Origin: Naumannella halotolerans
Lineage (GTDB): Bacteria > Actinomycetota > Actinomycetes > Propionibacteriales > Propionibacteriaceae
Assembly (NCBI RefSeq): GCF_004364645.1
Contig: NZ_SOAW01000001.1
Coordinates: 1,612,001 to 1,676,000, forward strand
Length of the DNA stretch: 64,000 bases
Reading direction: 5' to 3'
The notes beneath the pieces were generated by a model. It was not told where the DNA came from. It did not search any database and worked only from the letters and a program-made list of their open reading frames with translations. Shown piece by piece: positions 11,418-21,508 of the stretch. Positions within the stretch are counted from its first letter, which is position 1; every line of letters begins with the position of its first letter. The position numbers were made by a program, and so were the translations under genes.

Positions 11418-11996
11418 ATGCCACGAAAATCCGCTGCGGTCGCGGCCGAGACCGCCCGATCGATCCTCCGGACGGCCACCGAGTTGTTCGCCGCCGAGGG
11501 TTTCGGCCAGGTGGCACTGGACCAGGTCGCCGGCGCCGCGGGGGTCACCCGGGGCGCGGTCTACCACCACTACCGGAACAAGTACGGGCTCTTCACCGCT
11601 GTCGCCGCGGACTGTCAGGCCGCGGTGGCGAAGGCCGTCGTCGGCGCGGCCGGTGAGCAGGCCGACCCCGTGACCTCCCTGCGCAACGGCTGTCACGGAT
11701 TCCTCGACGCGATCACCACCGGTGCCGCCGCGCGAATCCTGCTGGTGGAGGCCCCGGCGGTGCTGGGCTGGCAGCAGTGGCGGGCCCTCGACGCGGAGCA
11801 CTCCGTGGTCCACCTGCGCGATGCCCTGGCCGAGGCCGGGGTGGAGCTCGAACTGCTCGATGCGACCACCGCACAACTGTCCGGTGCGATGAACGAGGCG
11901 GCTTTGTGGCTGATCGAGGAACCCGACCAGACCGCGGCCGCCCATCAGGTGCTGGACCGGTTGATCGACAGCGTGATCGGGCGAACCGTTCGGTGA
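11418..11996 (+). CDS. TetR-family transcriptional regulator
   Basis: 192-residue TetR repressor. The N-terminal helix-turn-helix spans about residues 12-58 (ARSILRTATELFAAEGF, LDQVAGAAGVTRGAVYHHY, RNKYGLFTAV). The C-terminal ligand domain resembles the TetR_C_33-type family with WQQWRALDAEH. The ATG follows a GGAAGAGGGA ribosome site. It is divergent from the VOC gene and the shared dyad at 11355-11409 is the likely operator for both, giving autoregulation. Ligand unknown. Confidence 0.9.
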   Translation: MPRKSAAVAAETARSILRTATELFAAEGFGQVALDQVAGAAGVTRGAVYHHYRNKYGLFTAVAADCQAAVAKAVVGAAGEQADPVTSLRNGCHGFLDAITTGAAARILLVEAPAVLGWQQWRALDAEHSVVHLRDALAEAGVELELLDATTAQLSGAMNEAALWLIEEPDQTAAAHQVLDRLIDSVIGRTVR

Positions 11997-12059
11997 CGGT
12001 GAGATCACCACTGCCCGGATCGGCAGCGGTTGCCGACCGGGCGGGACTACGATGCCCCC

Positions 12060-12782
12060 ATGAGCCCACGACGCCGCCCGACCCACCCCGGTGAACCGCA
12101 TGACGGCGGGTTGGCCGAGCGACTGAACTGGTTGCGGGCCGGTGTACTGGGTGCCAATGACGGCATCGTCTCCACCGCCGCGGTGATCGTCGGCGTGGCC
12201 GGGGCCAGTACCGCACTCTCGCCGATCCTGCTGGCAGGACTCGCAGCCCTGGTCGGCGGGGCGATCTCGATGGCCCTCGGTGAGTACGTCTCGGTCTCCA
12301 GTCAACGCGATACCGAGCGGTCGTTGATCGACAAGGAACGGACCGAACTGGCCACCGACCCGAAGGCCGAGCTCGCCGAGCTGGCCCAGCTGTATGTCGA
12401 TCGCGGACTGAGCGAGGAGACCGCCCGGACCGTCGCCACCGAGCTGACCGCCCATGACGCGCTGGCCGCACATCTGGAGGCCGAGCTCAATCTCGAGGCC
12501 GATGACGTGGTGAGTCCCTGGCGGGCAGCCGCAGCCTCGGCTGTCTCCTTCACCCTCGGTGGACTGCTGCCATTGCTGACCATGCTGCTGCTGCCCGATC
12601 CGGCCAAGATCATCGGGACCTTCACCGCAGTCCTGCTCGCGCTCGGGGTGACCGGATACGTCGCCTCCTGGATCGGTGGCGCCTCCCCGTCGCGGGCGAT
12701 GATTCGTACCGTGATCGGCGGAGTGCTCGCGCTGGGTGCCACCTTCGCCCTCGGCTCGGCACTGGGGACAGGTGTCGGCTGA
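12060..12782 (+). CDS. VIT1/CCC1-family membrane transporter
   Basis: 240-residue member of the vacuolar iron transporter family; relatives move Fe2+ or Mn2+ across membranes. It has the N-terminal signature LNWLRAGVLGANDGIVSTAAVIVGVAGA, then LVGGAISMALGEYVSVSSQRDTE, a cytosolic acidic helical segment (residues about 88-150) and three further C-terminal membrane segments. Five membrane segments in total match the family. The ATG lies 6 nt after a -10 TACGAT (12048-12053), so it is probably leaderless. No ferritin domain is fused, so it is the short form. Confidence 0.88.
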   Translation: MSPRRRPTHPGEPHDGGLAERLNWLRAGVLGANDGIVSTAAVIVGVAGASTALSPILLAGLAALVGGAISMALGEYVSVSSQRDTERSLIDKERTELATDPKAELAELAQLYVDRGLSEETARTVATELTAHDALAAHLEAELNLEADDVVSPWRAAAASAVSFTLGGLLPLLTMLLLPDPAKIIGTFTAVLLALGVTGYVASWIGGASPSRAMIRTVIGGVLALGATFALGSALGTGVG

Positions 12783-12825
12783 TCTCCGGGCGACGACGGG
12801 TTGCCACCGGTGACCCCGATGTCAG

Positions 12826-12889
12826 ATCGGCTGGGGGTCACATCGGCTGGGGGTCACATCGGCTGAGGGGTCACATCGGTTGAGGTCAT
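12826..12889. repeat. Tandem array, 16-bp unit, about 4 copies
   Basis: Direct repeats of ATCGGCTGGGGGTCAC at 12826 and 12842 (identical), then variants at 12858 (17 bp) and 12875 (15 bp). It starts 43 bp after the VIT1 stop. The unit shares TCGGCTGA with the 3' end of the VIT1 gene (GTC GGC TGA). Confidence 0.85.
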
Positions 12890-12962
12890 ATCGGGGGGAA
12901 CGGTCGGGTGGGGTGAATCACAGGTCTTGGGCCGGTTCATCACCCTCCCGTAATCTCGACCC

Positions 12963-13400
12963 ATGACCCCGCGCCGCCTGTTCCGTACCGTAGCGATCGC
13001 CGAGGCGATCACCTGGGCACTGCTGATCGCCGGCATGATCGTCCGCTCCCTGGGGATCACCCCGCTGGGGGTACGGATCGGCGGTGGATTGCACGGTTTC
13101 GTCTTCATCGCCTTCGTCGCGGTGCTGATCTTCGTCGCCGGGAACCAGCGCTGGAAGCCGCTGACGATCCTGCTGGGGCTGGTCAGTTCGATCATCCCGT
13201 TCGCCACCGTCGTCTTCGACCTGGTCGCCGAACGGCGCGGACGGCTCGACGGCGGTTGGGACACCGACTCCCCCGGGATCGTCGGCCGCTTCCGGGCCTC
13301 CGCGGTCGCCCATCCGATCCGCGCGGCCTTGCGTGCTCTGGCCGCCGTGACAGTGATCTTCGCCGTGATGTTGATCATCGGCCCGCCAGGCTCGCAGTAG
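12963..13400 (+). CDS. DUF3817 membrane protein
   Basis: 145-residue membrane protein of unknown function. The DUF3817 pattern is recognisable: LFRTVAIAEAITWALLIAGM (segment 1), then IGGGLHGFVFIAFVAVLIFVAG (segment 2), WKPLTILLGLVSSIIPFATVVFDLVAERRG (segment 3), and an added C-terminal segment near residues 120-140. Expression looks leaderless: -10 TAATCT (12951-12956) is 6 nt from the ATG, with TTGGGC as a possible -35 at 12927. It converges on the ABC exporter gene. Confidence 0.85.
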   Translation: MTPRRLFRTVAIAEAITWALLIAGMIVRSLGITPLGVRIGGGLHGFVFIAFVAVLIFVAGNQRWKPLTILLGLVSSIIPFATVVFDLVAERRGRLDGGWDTDSPGIVGRFRASAVAHPIRAALRALAAVTVIFAVMLIIGPPGSQ

Positions 13401-13448
13401 CCGACCAGCGCTGCTCGCGGCAGATCAGCTCGGAGTCGCTGCGGTGCG

Positions 13449-15338
13449 TCATTCGGCGCAGCAGGGGGCCCGATCGGTCTCGGTGGCGAACTGGGTGCGG
13501 TGCAACTCGGCGTATCGCCCGCCGGCGTCCAGCAGACTGCCGTGATCACCGCGCTCGACGATCCTTCCGTTCTCCAGCACCAGGATCTGATCGGCCGAGC
13601 GGATCGTCGACAGTCGGTGGGCGATCACCAGCGAGGTCCGTCCGTTCAGTGCTTCGGCCAATGCCTCCTGCACGGCGACCTCCGAGGTGGCGTCCAGCGA
13701 GGCGGTGGCCTCGTCGAGGATCACCAGTCTGGGTCGAGCCAGCAGCAACCGGGCGATCGCCATCCGCTGCCGTTCCCCACCCGAGAGCCGGTAACCCCGT
13801 TCGCCGACCACCGTGTGCAGACCGTCGGGCATGTCCCGGACGAGATCGTCCAATCGTGCCCGGCGCAGGGCCTCCCACAGTTCGGCCTCGGTGGCATCGG
13901 TCCGCCCCAGCCGCAGGTTCGCTGCCAGCGTGGTGTGGAACAGGTGGCCGTCCTGGGTGACCATGCCGACGGTACGTTTCAGATCGGTACGAGAGACCTC
14001 CCGGAGATCGAGTCCGTTGATCAGCACCGCGCCGGCGTCGGGGTCGTACAGCCGTGTCGCCAACTGGGCGATCGTGGACTTGCCCGCCCCGGAGGAGCCG
14101 ACCAGTGCCACCATCGCCCCCGCGGGCACGGTGAAGGAGAGCTCGTGCAACACCTCCGCCCCGCCTCGATGATCCAGCGTCGCCACCTCCTCCAAGGAGG
14201 CCAGGGAGACCTTGTCCGCCGCGGGATAGCCGAAGCTCACGGCATCGAACTTCAACTCGGCCGTGCCGTCCGGCAGCGACCTGGGATGGTCGGTCTCGGT
14301 CACCAGGGGTTGCAGATCCAGCACCTCAAAGACCCGTTCGAAGCTGACCAGCGCACTCATCACGTCCACCCGGGCACCGGCCAGTTGGGTCAGCGGTGCG
14401 TACAGCCGGGTCAGCAACAGGGCCAAGGCGACCACATCGCCGGCAGCCAGCCGACCGGTCACCGCGTACCAGCCGCCCAGTCCGTAGACCACGGCCAGGG
14501 CGAGGGCCGAGGCCAGGGTGAGGGCATTGGTGAAGACCGTCTGCAGCATCGCCGAGCGGACACCGATCTCGCGTACCCGATCGGCCCGTACCGCGAACTC
14601 GACCGACTCGCGGCGCGGGTCGCCGAACAACTTGATCAAGGTCGCACCCGGCGCCGAGAAGCGTTCGGTCATCTGGTCGGTCATCACCGCGTTGTGGTTG
14701 GCGGCCTCACGTGACTGGGCGGCCAGCCGGGCACCCATCATCCGGGCGGGAACCAGGAACAGGGGCAGCAGGACCAGGCTCAACAAGGTCAGCTGCCAAG
14801 AGACGCCGACCATCACGATCAGGGTCAACAGCACGGTGACGGCGTTGGTCACCACCCCCGACAGGGTCGAGGAGAATGCCCGCTGGGCGCCGATCACGTC
14901 GTTGTTGAGCCGGCTCACCAGCGCCCCGGTACGGGTACGGGTGAAGAAGGCGACCGGCATCGTCTGCACATGGTCGAACACTGCGGTACGCAGGTCGAAG
15001 ATCAATCCCTCCCCCAGCCGGGAGGACAACCAGCGGCCGAAGGTACCCAGCCCGGCCTCGGCCACTGCAATCACCGCGATCAGCGCTGCCAATCCGATGA
15101 TCATCGCACTGGGCCCACCGGCGGTGATCGCATCGACGATCCGGCCGGCGAGCACCGGTGTGGCCACCGCCGTCACCGCGGTCGCCACGCCGACGATCAG
15201 GAACCCGATCAGCAGCCGACGATGAGGCCGCGCGAACTCGAGGATCCGGCCCAGTGTGGCGGCCGAGAAGGGCCGCCGATCCGATTGGGCGTGCATCGCG
15301 TTGTACATCGAGTTCCACGCCGCCACATCCATGCTCAT
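13449..15338 (-). CDS. ABC exporter, fused membrane and ATPase domains
   Basis: 629-residue half-transporter of the MsbA/multidrug exporter type, which would act as a dimer in the cytoplasmic membrane. Residues about 25-300 hold six membrane segments (RRLLIGFLIVGVATAVTAVA, AMIIGLAALIAVIAVAEAGL and so on). The ATPase domain follows with Walker A GSSGAGKST, signature LSGGERQRMAIARLLLARP, Walker B LVILDEATASLD and the switch histidine IAHRLSTIRSAD. The ATG at 15338 lies 7 nt after a -10 TAGCGT, so an extra 32 residues upstream are unlikely to be translated. The protein ends APCCAE. Substrate unknown. Confidence 0.93.
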   Translation of the reverse strand: MSMDVAAWNSMYNAMHAQSDRRPFSAATLGRILEFARPHRRLLIGFLIVGVATAVTAVATPVLAGRIVDAITAGGPSAMIIGLAALIAVIAVAEAGLGTFGRWLSSRLGEGLIFDLRTAVFDHVQTMPVAFFTRTRTGALVSRLNNDVIGAQRAFSSTLSGVVTNAVTVLLTLIVMVGVSWQLTLLSLVLLPLFLVPARMMGARLAAQSREAANHNAVMTDQMTERFSAPGATLIKLFGDPRRESVEFAVRADRVREIGVRSAMLQTVFTNALTLASALALAVVYGLGGWYAVTGRLAAGDVVALALLLTRLYAPLTQLAGARVDVMSALVSFERVFEVLDLQPLVTETDHPRSLPDGTAELKFDAVSFGYPAADKVSLASLEEVATLDHRGGAEVLHELSFTVPAGAMVALVGSSGAGKSTIAQLATRLYDPDAGAVLINGLDLREVSRTDLKRTVGMVTQDGHLFHTTLAANLRLGRTDATEAELWEALRRARLDDLVRDMPDGLHTVVGERGYRLSGGERQRMAIARLLLARPRLVILDEATASLDATSEVAVQEALAEALNGRTSLVIAHRLSTIRSADQILVLENGRIVERGDHGSLLDAGGRYAELHRTQFATETDRAPCCAE

Positions 15339-15490
15339 GGCGACGACGCTACGAGCTGAACCAAGGTTGAGCTCAAGCCCCGGGCCGGACTTCTTCGGAG
15401 TGCTGCATCCGGGCACGCGCCCGGAGCGATCCACTGCCTGAGCGCATACCTCTGCCTCATGCGGGCCGGATCATCCGGCGAGGAGCTGGA

Positions 15491-16003
15491 TCAGGCCGCC
15501 AGCAACAGGGCCAGTACGGCGGTGTCGGGGTCCTGGTCCGGGTCGACCTCGTGGGCGGCGACGAAGCGACTGACCGATCCGTCCGGTTCGGTCTCCACCC
15601 AGGCCGCCCGATGGTCCAGGCCGAGATGCGGGATCCCCGGCAGCAGGACGCAGCCGGAGGCACCCCGGCCCTTGGACTCCCCCGGCGGATGCAGCAACAT
15701 CAACGCACCGGGTTGCGGCTGGCCGAGGCTCCCCGGCTCGGGCGCGTCCTCGCCCACCACCGGTCCGCGGTGCATCAGGACCCCGACCGGATGGTCGATC
15801 GGCCCCTCGATCTCCGGCCGGTCGTCGACACTGGCCAGCACGGCGGCACAACCGCCCAGCAGCCCGGGTACGGCACCGACCCGTACCACCAGCGTCAGCA
15901 GTTGTGCCCATTCCTGGGCGCTGTCGGGCCATCGATTGGCCACGATGAAACCACCAAGTGCCTTGCTCCCGGTGCTGAACGGAGCGAGTTCGACCTGTGA
16001 CAT
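15491..16003 (-). CDS. Unknown protein
   Basis: 170-residue protein that I do not recognise. It starts MSQVELAPFSTGSKALGGFIV after a good GGAGG ribosome site 6 nt upstream, and ends in DTAVLALLLAA. It has no signal peptide or clear membrane segment; the middle is rich in glycine and proline (EDAPEPGSLGQPQPGALMLL). Third codon positions are G/C-rich in this frame, supporting coding. A TTTGT-CAC-ACAAA palindrome about 70 bp upstream (16073-16085) could be a regulator site. Overlapping frames on both strands are also open, so confidence is moderate. Confidence 0.6.
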   Translation of the reverse strand: MSQVELAPFSTGSKALGGFIVANRWPDSAQEWAQLLTLVVRVGAVPGLLGGCAAVLASVDDRPEIEGPIDHPVGVLMHRGPVVGEDAPEPGSLGQPQPGALMLLHPPGESKGRGASGCVLLPGIPHLGLDHRAAWVETEPDGSVSRFVAAHEVDPDQDPDTAVLALLLAA

Positions 16004-16235
16004 GTGCGACCTCCGGTCTCGTTCACGCCATGATCACCCCGGAACGGTACGCAACGACGCAGACGCGGCGCGTTTGTCACACAAATGCAACCGATCGAAC
16101 AGCAACGGACGGGTCACGGACCGACCACCGTGGTCACGAACCGGCACCGGTCACCACCCGGGCACACCCGCTGCCGACGCACGACCCCATTCCCAGTGCC
16201 GACCCACACCCCGCACACTCTCGGCGCGGACTCGC

Positions 16236-16964
16236 TCAGCCGCCGTACCGCCGGACGAAGTTGCCGATCACCGCACCACAGTTCGCCGTCGACGACGCCG
16301 CCGCCGCGATCAACCGCTCAGCCTCCGGCGGCGGGAAGTACCCTGCGTCGCGGTACAGGTCGATCCGTCGGGCGAACGCCGGACCGTCCATCTCCGGATG
16401 GAACTGGGTGGCGTAGACGTTGGCGCCGTAACGGAACATCTGCACCGGACAGCCCTCCCCGGTCGCCAGTACGGTGGCGCTGTCGGGCAGTTCGCCGATC
16501 GCCTCCTTGTGCCCGACGAAGGCACCGAAACTGGATTCGAGACCGGCGCACAGCGGATCGGCGACCCCCTCCGGCGTCAGGCTGATCGTCACCTCGTTGG
16601 TGATCTCGGAGTAGCGGCGATCGACCGTGGCGCCGATCAGTCGGCCGATCGTACCGATCCCGTAGCAGATCCCGAGGAAGGGATGGTCGACCTCCAGCAC
16701 CCGCCGCAGCAGCACACCGAGTTCGGTCTCCACCCGCAGTTGCAGAGGCGACTTGACCTCATCGGGATCGGAGACGTTGAACTGGCTCCCGCCGAGCAGG
16801 AACCCGGAGTGGTCGGCGAACTCCAGTGGTGGCAGCGGTTCGGCCTCCAGGCGGACCCAGCGCAGTTCCCCCGGGGTCAGACCCGACATCTGCAGGAAGG
16901 ACTCGTACTCCTCGGCGGCAGCGACATCGTTGACCCGGGTGGTCAACAGCACGAACGGCCTCAC
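16236..16964 (-). CDS. Class I glutamine amidotransferase (GMP synthase-like)
   Basis: 242-residue stand-alone class I amidotransferase domain related to the GuaA glutaminase family. The nucleophile Cys100 is in the elbow LGICYGIG; His189 and Glu191 complete the triad in QFHPEMDG. It has no synthetase domain, so it belongs to the group annotated as GMP synthase-like or gamma-Glu-X hydrolases such as PuuD-related enzymes; the acceptor is unknown. The gene begins 3 bp after the era stop and is likely on the phoH-ybeY-corC-era transcript. Confidence 0.85.
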   Translation of the reverse strand: MRPFVLLTTRVNDVAAAEEYESFLQMSGLTPGELRWVRLEAEPLPPLEFADHSGFLLGGSQFNVSDPDEVKSPLQLRVETELGVLLRRVLEVDHPFLGICYGIGTIGRLIGATVDRRYSEITNEVTISLTPEGVADPLCAGLESSFGAFVGHKEAIGELPDSATVLATGEGCPVQMFRYGANVYATQFHPEMDGPAFARRIDLYRDAGYFPPPEAERLIAAAASSTANCGAVIGNFVRRYGG

Positions 16965-16967
16965 CGG

Positions 16968-17915
16968 TCAGAAACCGAGCCGGTTCAGCGCCTTGGCATC
17001 ACGCTGCCAGTCCTTGACCACCTTCACCCGCAGATCGAGATGGACCGGGGTGCCGAACAGTTTGCGGATCTGTTCGCGGGCGCTGCTGCCGACCTCGCGC
17101 AGCCGACTGCCCTTGTGGCCGATGATGATTCCCTTCTGGGAATCCCGCTCGACGATCAGGTTGGCGAAGAGATCGAGCAGCGGGCGGTCCTCCGGACGTC
17201 CCTCGCGCAGTCGCATCTCCTCGACGGTGACGACGATCGAGTGCGGCAGCTCATCGCGTACCCCCTCCAGGGCGGCCTCCCGGATCAGTTCGGCGATCAG
17301 CGTCTCGTCGGGTTCGTCGGTGATCTCACCGTCGGGATAGTAGGCCGGTCCTTGCGGGAGCTCGGCGATGATCAGGTCGGCCAGTTCGTTCAGGTTGGTC
17401 CCGGACTCGGCCGAGACCGGGACGATGTGCACGAACTCGATGCCGAGTTCGGCCTGCACCGCATCGATCGCCTGTAGATGCTCGATCATCCGGTTCGGGG
17501 TGACCAGGTCCTCCTTGGTGGCGATCGCGATCAGCTTGGGCCGCTTCGGCAACTGCGCGATCTGGCCCATCAGGTACTTGTCCCCGGGACCGATCCGCTC
17601 ATTCGAGGGCAGACAGATACCGACCACATCGACCTCGGACCAGGTGTCGCGGACGACATCGTTGAGCCGCTCGCCGAGCAGGGTACGCGGCCGGTGCAGC
17701 CCCGGGGTGTCGATCAGCACCAACTGCGCATCCGGCCGGTTCACGATGCCGCGGATCGCGTGCCGGGTGGTCTGCGGTTTGGACGAGGTGATGGCGATCT
17801 TGGAGCCGACCAGGGCGTTGGTCAGGGTCGACTTCCCCGCGTTCGGGCGGCCGACGAAACAGGCGAAGCCGGATCGGAAGGCGGGGGCACTGCCAGCAGC
17901 GCTGTCGCGGTTCAT
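16968..17915 (-). CDS. era: GTPase Era
   Basis: 315-residue ribosome-assembly GTPase that binds the 3' end of 16S rRNA. G1 is GRPNAGKST (residues 22-30), G3 is DTPG (69-72), and G4 is TKED (133-136), a variant of the usual NKxD with threonine in the first position. The C-terminal KH domain is intact (IIIGHKGSRLREVGSSAREQI). Actinobacterial Era often shows this G4 form. It is downstream of corC after a 91-bp gap and ends against the amidotransferase gene. Confidence 0.96.
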   Translation of the reverse strand: MNRDSAAGSAPAFRSGFACFVGRPNAGKSTLTNALVGSKIAITSSKPQTTRHAIRGIVNRPDAQLVLIDTPGLHRPRTLLGERLNDVVRDTWSEVDVVGICLPSNERIGPGDKYLMGQIAQLPKRPKLIAIATKEDLVTPNRMIEHLQAIDAVQAELGIEFVHIVPVSAESGTNLNELADLIIAELPQGPAYYPDGEITDEPDETLIAELIREAALEGVRDELPHSIVVTVEEMRLREGRPEDRPLLDLFANLIVERDSQKGIIIGHKGSRLREVGSSAREQIRKLFGTPVHLDLRVKVVKDWQRDAKALNRLGF

Positions 17916-18006
17916 CGCACCATGGTGCCTGCTGCGGTGCCCTCGGGGCCACTCGGTACGCGGATGCCCACCTGTCGGGCGCTCACTGGTCCGGAGCTGG
18001 GCCGGC

Positions 18007-19311
18007 CTACTCGGCCCCGGCGTCGGCCTCGGTGAGCTCTTCGTCGGTCAGCCGACGGACCAGTACCGTGCTCACCCGGTTGCGCCGACCGACCGGATCC
18101 TCAGCGGTCAGCTCGAGCCCGGAGACCGTCACCGTCGACCCGGCGAGCGGGACCTTGCCGAGTTCCTTGGCCATCAGGCCACCGACGGATTCGATGTCGT
18201 CGTCGGCATCGGTGTTGACCCCGAACTCCTCGTCGAAGTCGTCCAGTCCCAGCCGCATCGTGACCCGGCACCGACCGTCGTCGAGGTGACTGATCGGCGC
18301 CACCTCGCCGGCGTCGTACTCGTCGACGATCTCCCCGACGATCTCCTCCAGGATGTCCTCGATGGTCGCCAGGCCGGCGGTGCCGCCGTACTCGTCGACG
18401 GCGATCACGATATGGGTGTGGGTGGTCTGCATCTCCCGCAGCAGGGCGTCCACCGCCTTCGACTCCGGTACGAAAGCCGGCTCCCGCATGATCGTCGCGA
18501 CGGTCTCGGCACCGGCACCGTCGACCAGCGAGCGGCGGACGAGGTCCTTCAGGTAGACGATCCCGACGATGTCGTCGACGCCGGCCTCGCCGATCACCGG
18601 GATCCGGGAGTAGCCCGAACGCATCGCCAGCGAGGTGGCCTGCCGCAGGGTCTTGTGCTGTTCGATCCAGACCATGTCCGGGCGTGGCACCATCACCTCG
18701 GCAACGACGGTGTCGTCGAGGTCGAAGACCGACTGGATCATCCGTTGTTCACCGGCCTCGATCACCGCCGACGATCCGGCCACGTCGACCAGTCGGCGGA
18801 ATTCCTCCTCGGTCGCGAACGGACCGTCGGCATAACCCCGGCCGGGTGTGACGGCATTGCCGATCGCTATCAGGAGTTTCGGCAGCGGTCCGAGGATGGC
18901 AGTGACCGCGCGTACCGGCCCGGCGACGGCGGATGCGACCTGCACCGATCGCTGCCGCCCATAGGTACGCGGAGCCACTCCCCAGGCGATGAAGGAGATC
19001 GCCGACATGGCGGCGATGGTGATCAACAACCGCAGCCAGTCCGAGCCGAAGAAGTCCGAGACCACCAGCACCACCAGTACGATCGAGGCGATCTCGGCCA
19101 CGATCCTGATCAGCAGCACCGTGTTCACGTACCGGGGACGGTCCCGGCTGATGATCAACAGACTGCCTGCGCCGCGTCGTCCTTCGTCCAGGGCCTCCGC
19201 GGCCTGTTCGGGGGTGACCAGCCGCAGTGCCTGTTCGGCTGCGGTCAGCAACCCGACGACGCCGGTCAGCGCGAGCGCGATGATGATCATCGCGGTCTGT
19301 GCGGCGGTCAT
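18007..19311 (-). CDS. CNNM/CorC-type transport protein with CBS pair
   Basis: 434-residue protein of the HlyC/CorC family, proposed to export or sense Mg2+ or Co2+. A DUF21/CNNM membrane domain occupies residues 1-140 (segments near 5-25, 60-85, 92-112 and 130-150). A CBS pair follows (VMVPRPDMVWIEQHKTLRQA and IMREPAFVPESKAVDALLRE), then a CorC_HlyC domain ending in LVRRLTDEELTEAD. The start overlaps the ybeY stop by 4 bp, so the two are coupled. The arrangement phoH-ybeY-corC-era is conserved in actinobacteria. Confidence 0.93.
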   Translation of the reverse strand: MTAAQTAMIIIALALTGVVGLLTAAEQALRLVTPEQAAEALDEGRRGAGSLLIISRDRPRYVNTVLLIRIVAEIASIVLVVLVVSDFFGSDWLRLLITIAAMSAISFIAWGVAPRTYGRQRSVQVASAVAGPVRAVTAILGPLPKLLIAIGNAVTPGRGYADGPFATEEEFRRLVDVAGSSAVIEAGEQRMIQSVFDLDDTVVAEVMVPRPDMVWIEQHKTLRQATSLAMRSGYSRIPVIGEAGVDDIVGIVYLKDLVRRSLVDGAGAETVATIMREPAFVPESKAVDALLREMQTTHTHIVIAVDEYGGTAGLATIEDILEEIVGEIVDEYDAGEVAPISHLDDGRCRVTMRLGLDDFDEEFGVNTDADDDIESVGGLMAKELGKVPLAGSTVTVSGLELTAEDPVGRRNRVSTVLVRRLTDEELTEADAGAE

Positions 19312-19765
19312 GCCTCGGCGCGGCTCGATCGGTAGTCGGCCAGCAGACGATCCTTCAGGCCGAACATCTCGGCCTTCTCCTCCGCGGTGGCGTGATCGAA
19401 CCCGAGCAGGTGGAGCAGGCCGTGCACCAGCAGGTACTCGGTCTCCCCACCGACGTCACGCCCCCGTTCGGCGGCTTGTTCACCGATGATCTCGGGGCAG
19501 ATGACGATGTCGCCGAGGATCCCCTCGACCGGTTCGTCGTCGTCTCGCGGCGGACGCAACTCGTCCATCGGGAAACTCAGCACATCGGTCGGCCCGGGCT
19601 CACCCATGAACCGCTCGTGATAGCTGGTCATGGTCGCCACATCGGCCACCATGATCGACAGCTCGGCCTGCGGGTGGATCCGCAGACGCTCCAGGCAGTA
19701 GCCGGCGAGCGAGATCAGGCCGCGTTCGTCGACGGTCTGGCCGGACTCGTTGGTCAGGTCGATGC

Positions 19766-19769
<4 letters not shown>
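19308..19769 (-). CDS. ybeY: Endoribonuclease YbeY
   Basis: 153-residue metalloprotein needed for 16S rRNA 3'-end maturation and 70S quality control. The zinc motif HGLLHLLGFDH gives His116, His120 and His126. Upstream, TDVLSFPMDE and GDIVICPE are family signatures. Length is standard. It is joined on both sides by 4-bp overlaps: with phoH (19766-19769) and corC (19308-19311). Confidence 0.95.
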
Positions 19770-20839
<1,070 letters not shown>

Positions 20840-20892
20840 GGGTGGCCTCCGGGTCGTCAGGTGCTGCGGCTGTTCTCCATGTTACTCAGCGT

Positions 20893-21024
20893 CCGGGCGG
20901 TCGCCCAGCGGGTTTGTGACGGTTCGGGTCACTCCAGTGCCCGGGCGGTCACCCAGCGGGTTTGTGACGGTTCGGGTTACTCCAGTGCCCGGGCGGTCGC
21001 CCAGCGGGTTTATGACGGCTCGCC
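20893..21024. repeat. Tandem array, 48-bp unit, 2.7 copies
   Basis: Direct repeats beginning CCGGGCGGTC at 20893, 20941 and 20989, exactly 48 bp apart, with only a few substitutions between copies. They contain GCGGGTTTGTGACGGTTC. They lie upstream of phoH. No gene is credible here; the 48-bp period keeps frames open, which creates an artefactual long frame. Confidence 0.88.
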
Positions 21025-21159
21025 GGGAGCGATGGGGACCGAACCCACTGATCACGCGGCTGAACCCCGGCGCTATCGCGACGAGCCGTCATTCTCCGAT
21101 GACCGCGGCCCGCTGACGGTCGGCGCGCATGCCTCGACGACGTACCCGACCCGCGTCGG

Positions 21160-21345
21160 GTTATCGGCGGCTCACCCTGGTGCGTGATTCCGACGGCTGA
21201 CCCCAGATGCAGGGGTTTCCGACGGCTGACCCCAGGTGCGTGGACTCCGACGGCTCGTCCCAGATGCTGGGGTTTCCGACGGTTCACCCCGGGTGCGGGA
21301 TTTCCGACGACTGACCCTTGATGCGGGTTTCCGACGGCTCGGCCC
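21160..21345. repeat. Tandem array, 27-29-bp unit, 6-7 copies
   Basis: Repeats built on TTTCCGACGGCTGACCCC followed by a short variable GGTGCGGG part. TCCGAC occurs at 21189, 21218, 21246, 21275, 21303 and 21330, with a degenerate copy near 21162. Copies differ by point changes and 1-2-bp indels. The array is in the gap 20840-21508, for which no gene is visible; it ends 160 bp short of the DUF5709 stop. Confidence 0.88.
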
Positions 21346-21508
21346 TCCACCGGACCGCAACAACCGCGTCAGGACGGGCTGGACAACTCACCCACAGGCC
21401 ACGAGCCGTCGTAATCCCCTCGCCGCATCCTCATCACTCGCGTTGCGCCCCGGCCCGCCGCGCCCGTTCTGAGCAGGCAAAGTCAATGGCCCCAGCCGGT
21501 ACGCCGAC

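Noticed and set aside
15471-16000. Alternative frames on both strands overlapping the unknown gene at 15491-16003
   Set aside because: Only the minus frame starting at 16003 has a proper GGAGG ribosome site and strong G/C third-position bias.
16968-17915. Era as a pseudogene because G4 reads TKED instead of NKxD
   Set aside because: All other GTPase motifs and the KH domain are intact and the substitution is conservative for this family.
20893-21345. CRISPR array
   Set aside because: Repeat units are contiguous and there are no unique spacers of constant length; no cas gene is in the window.
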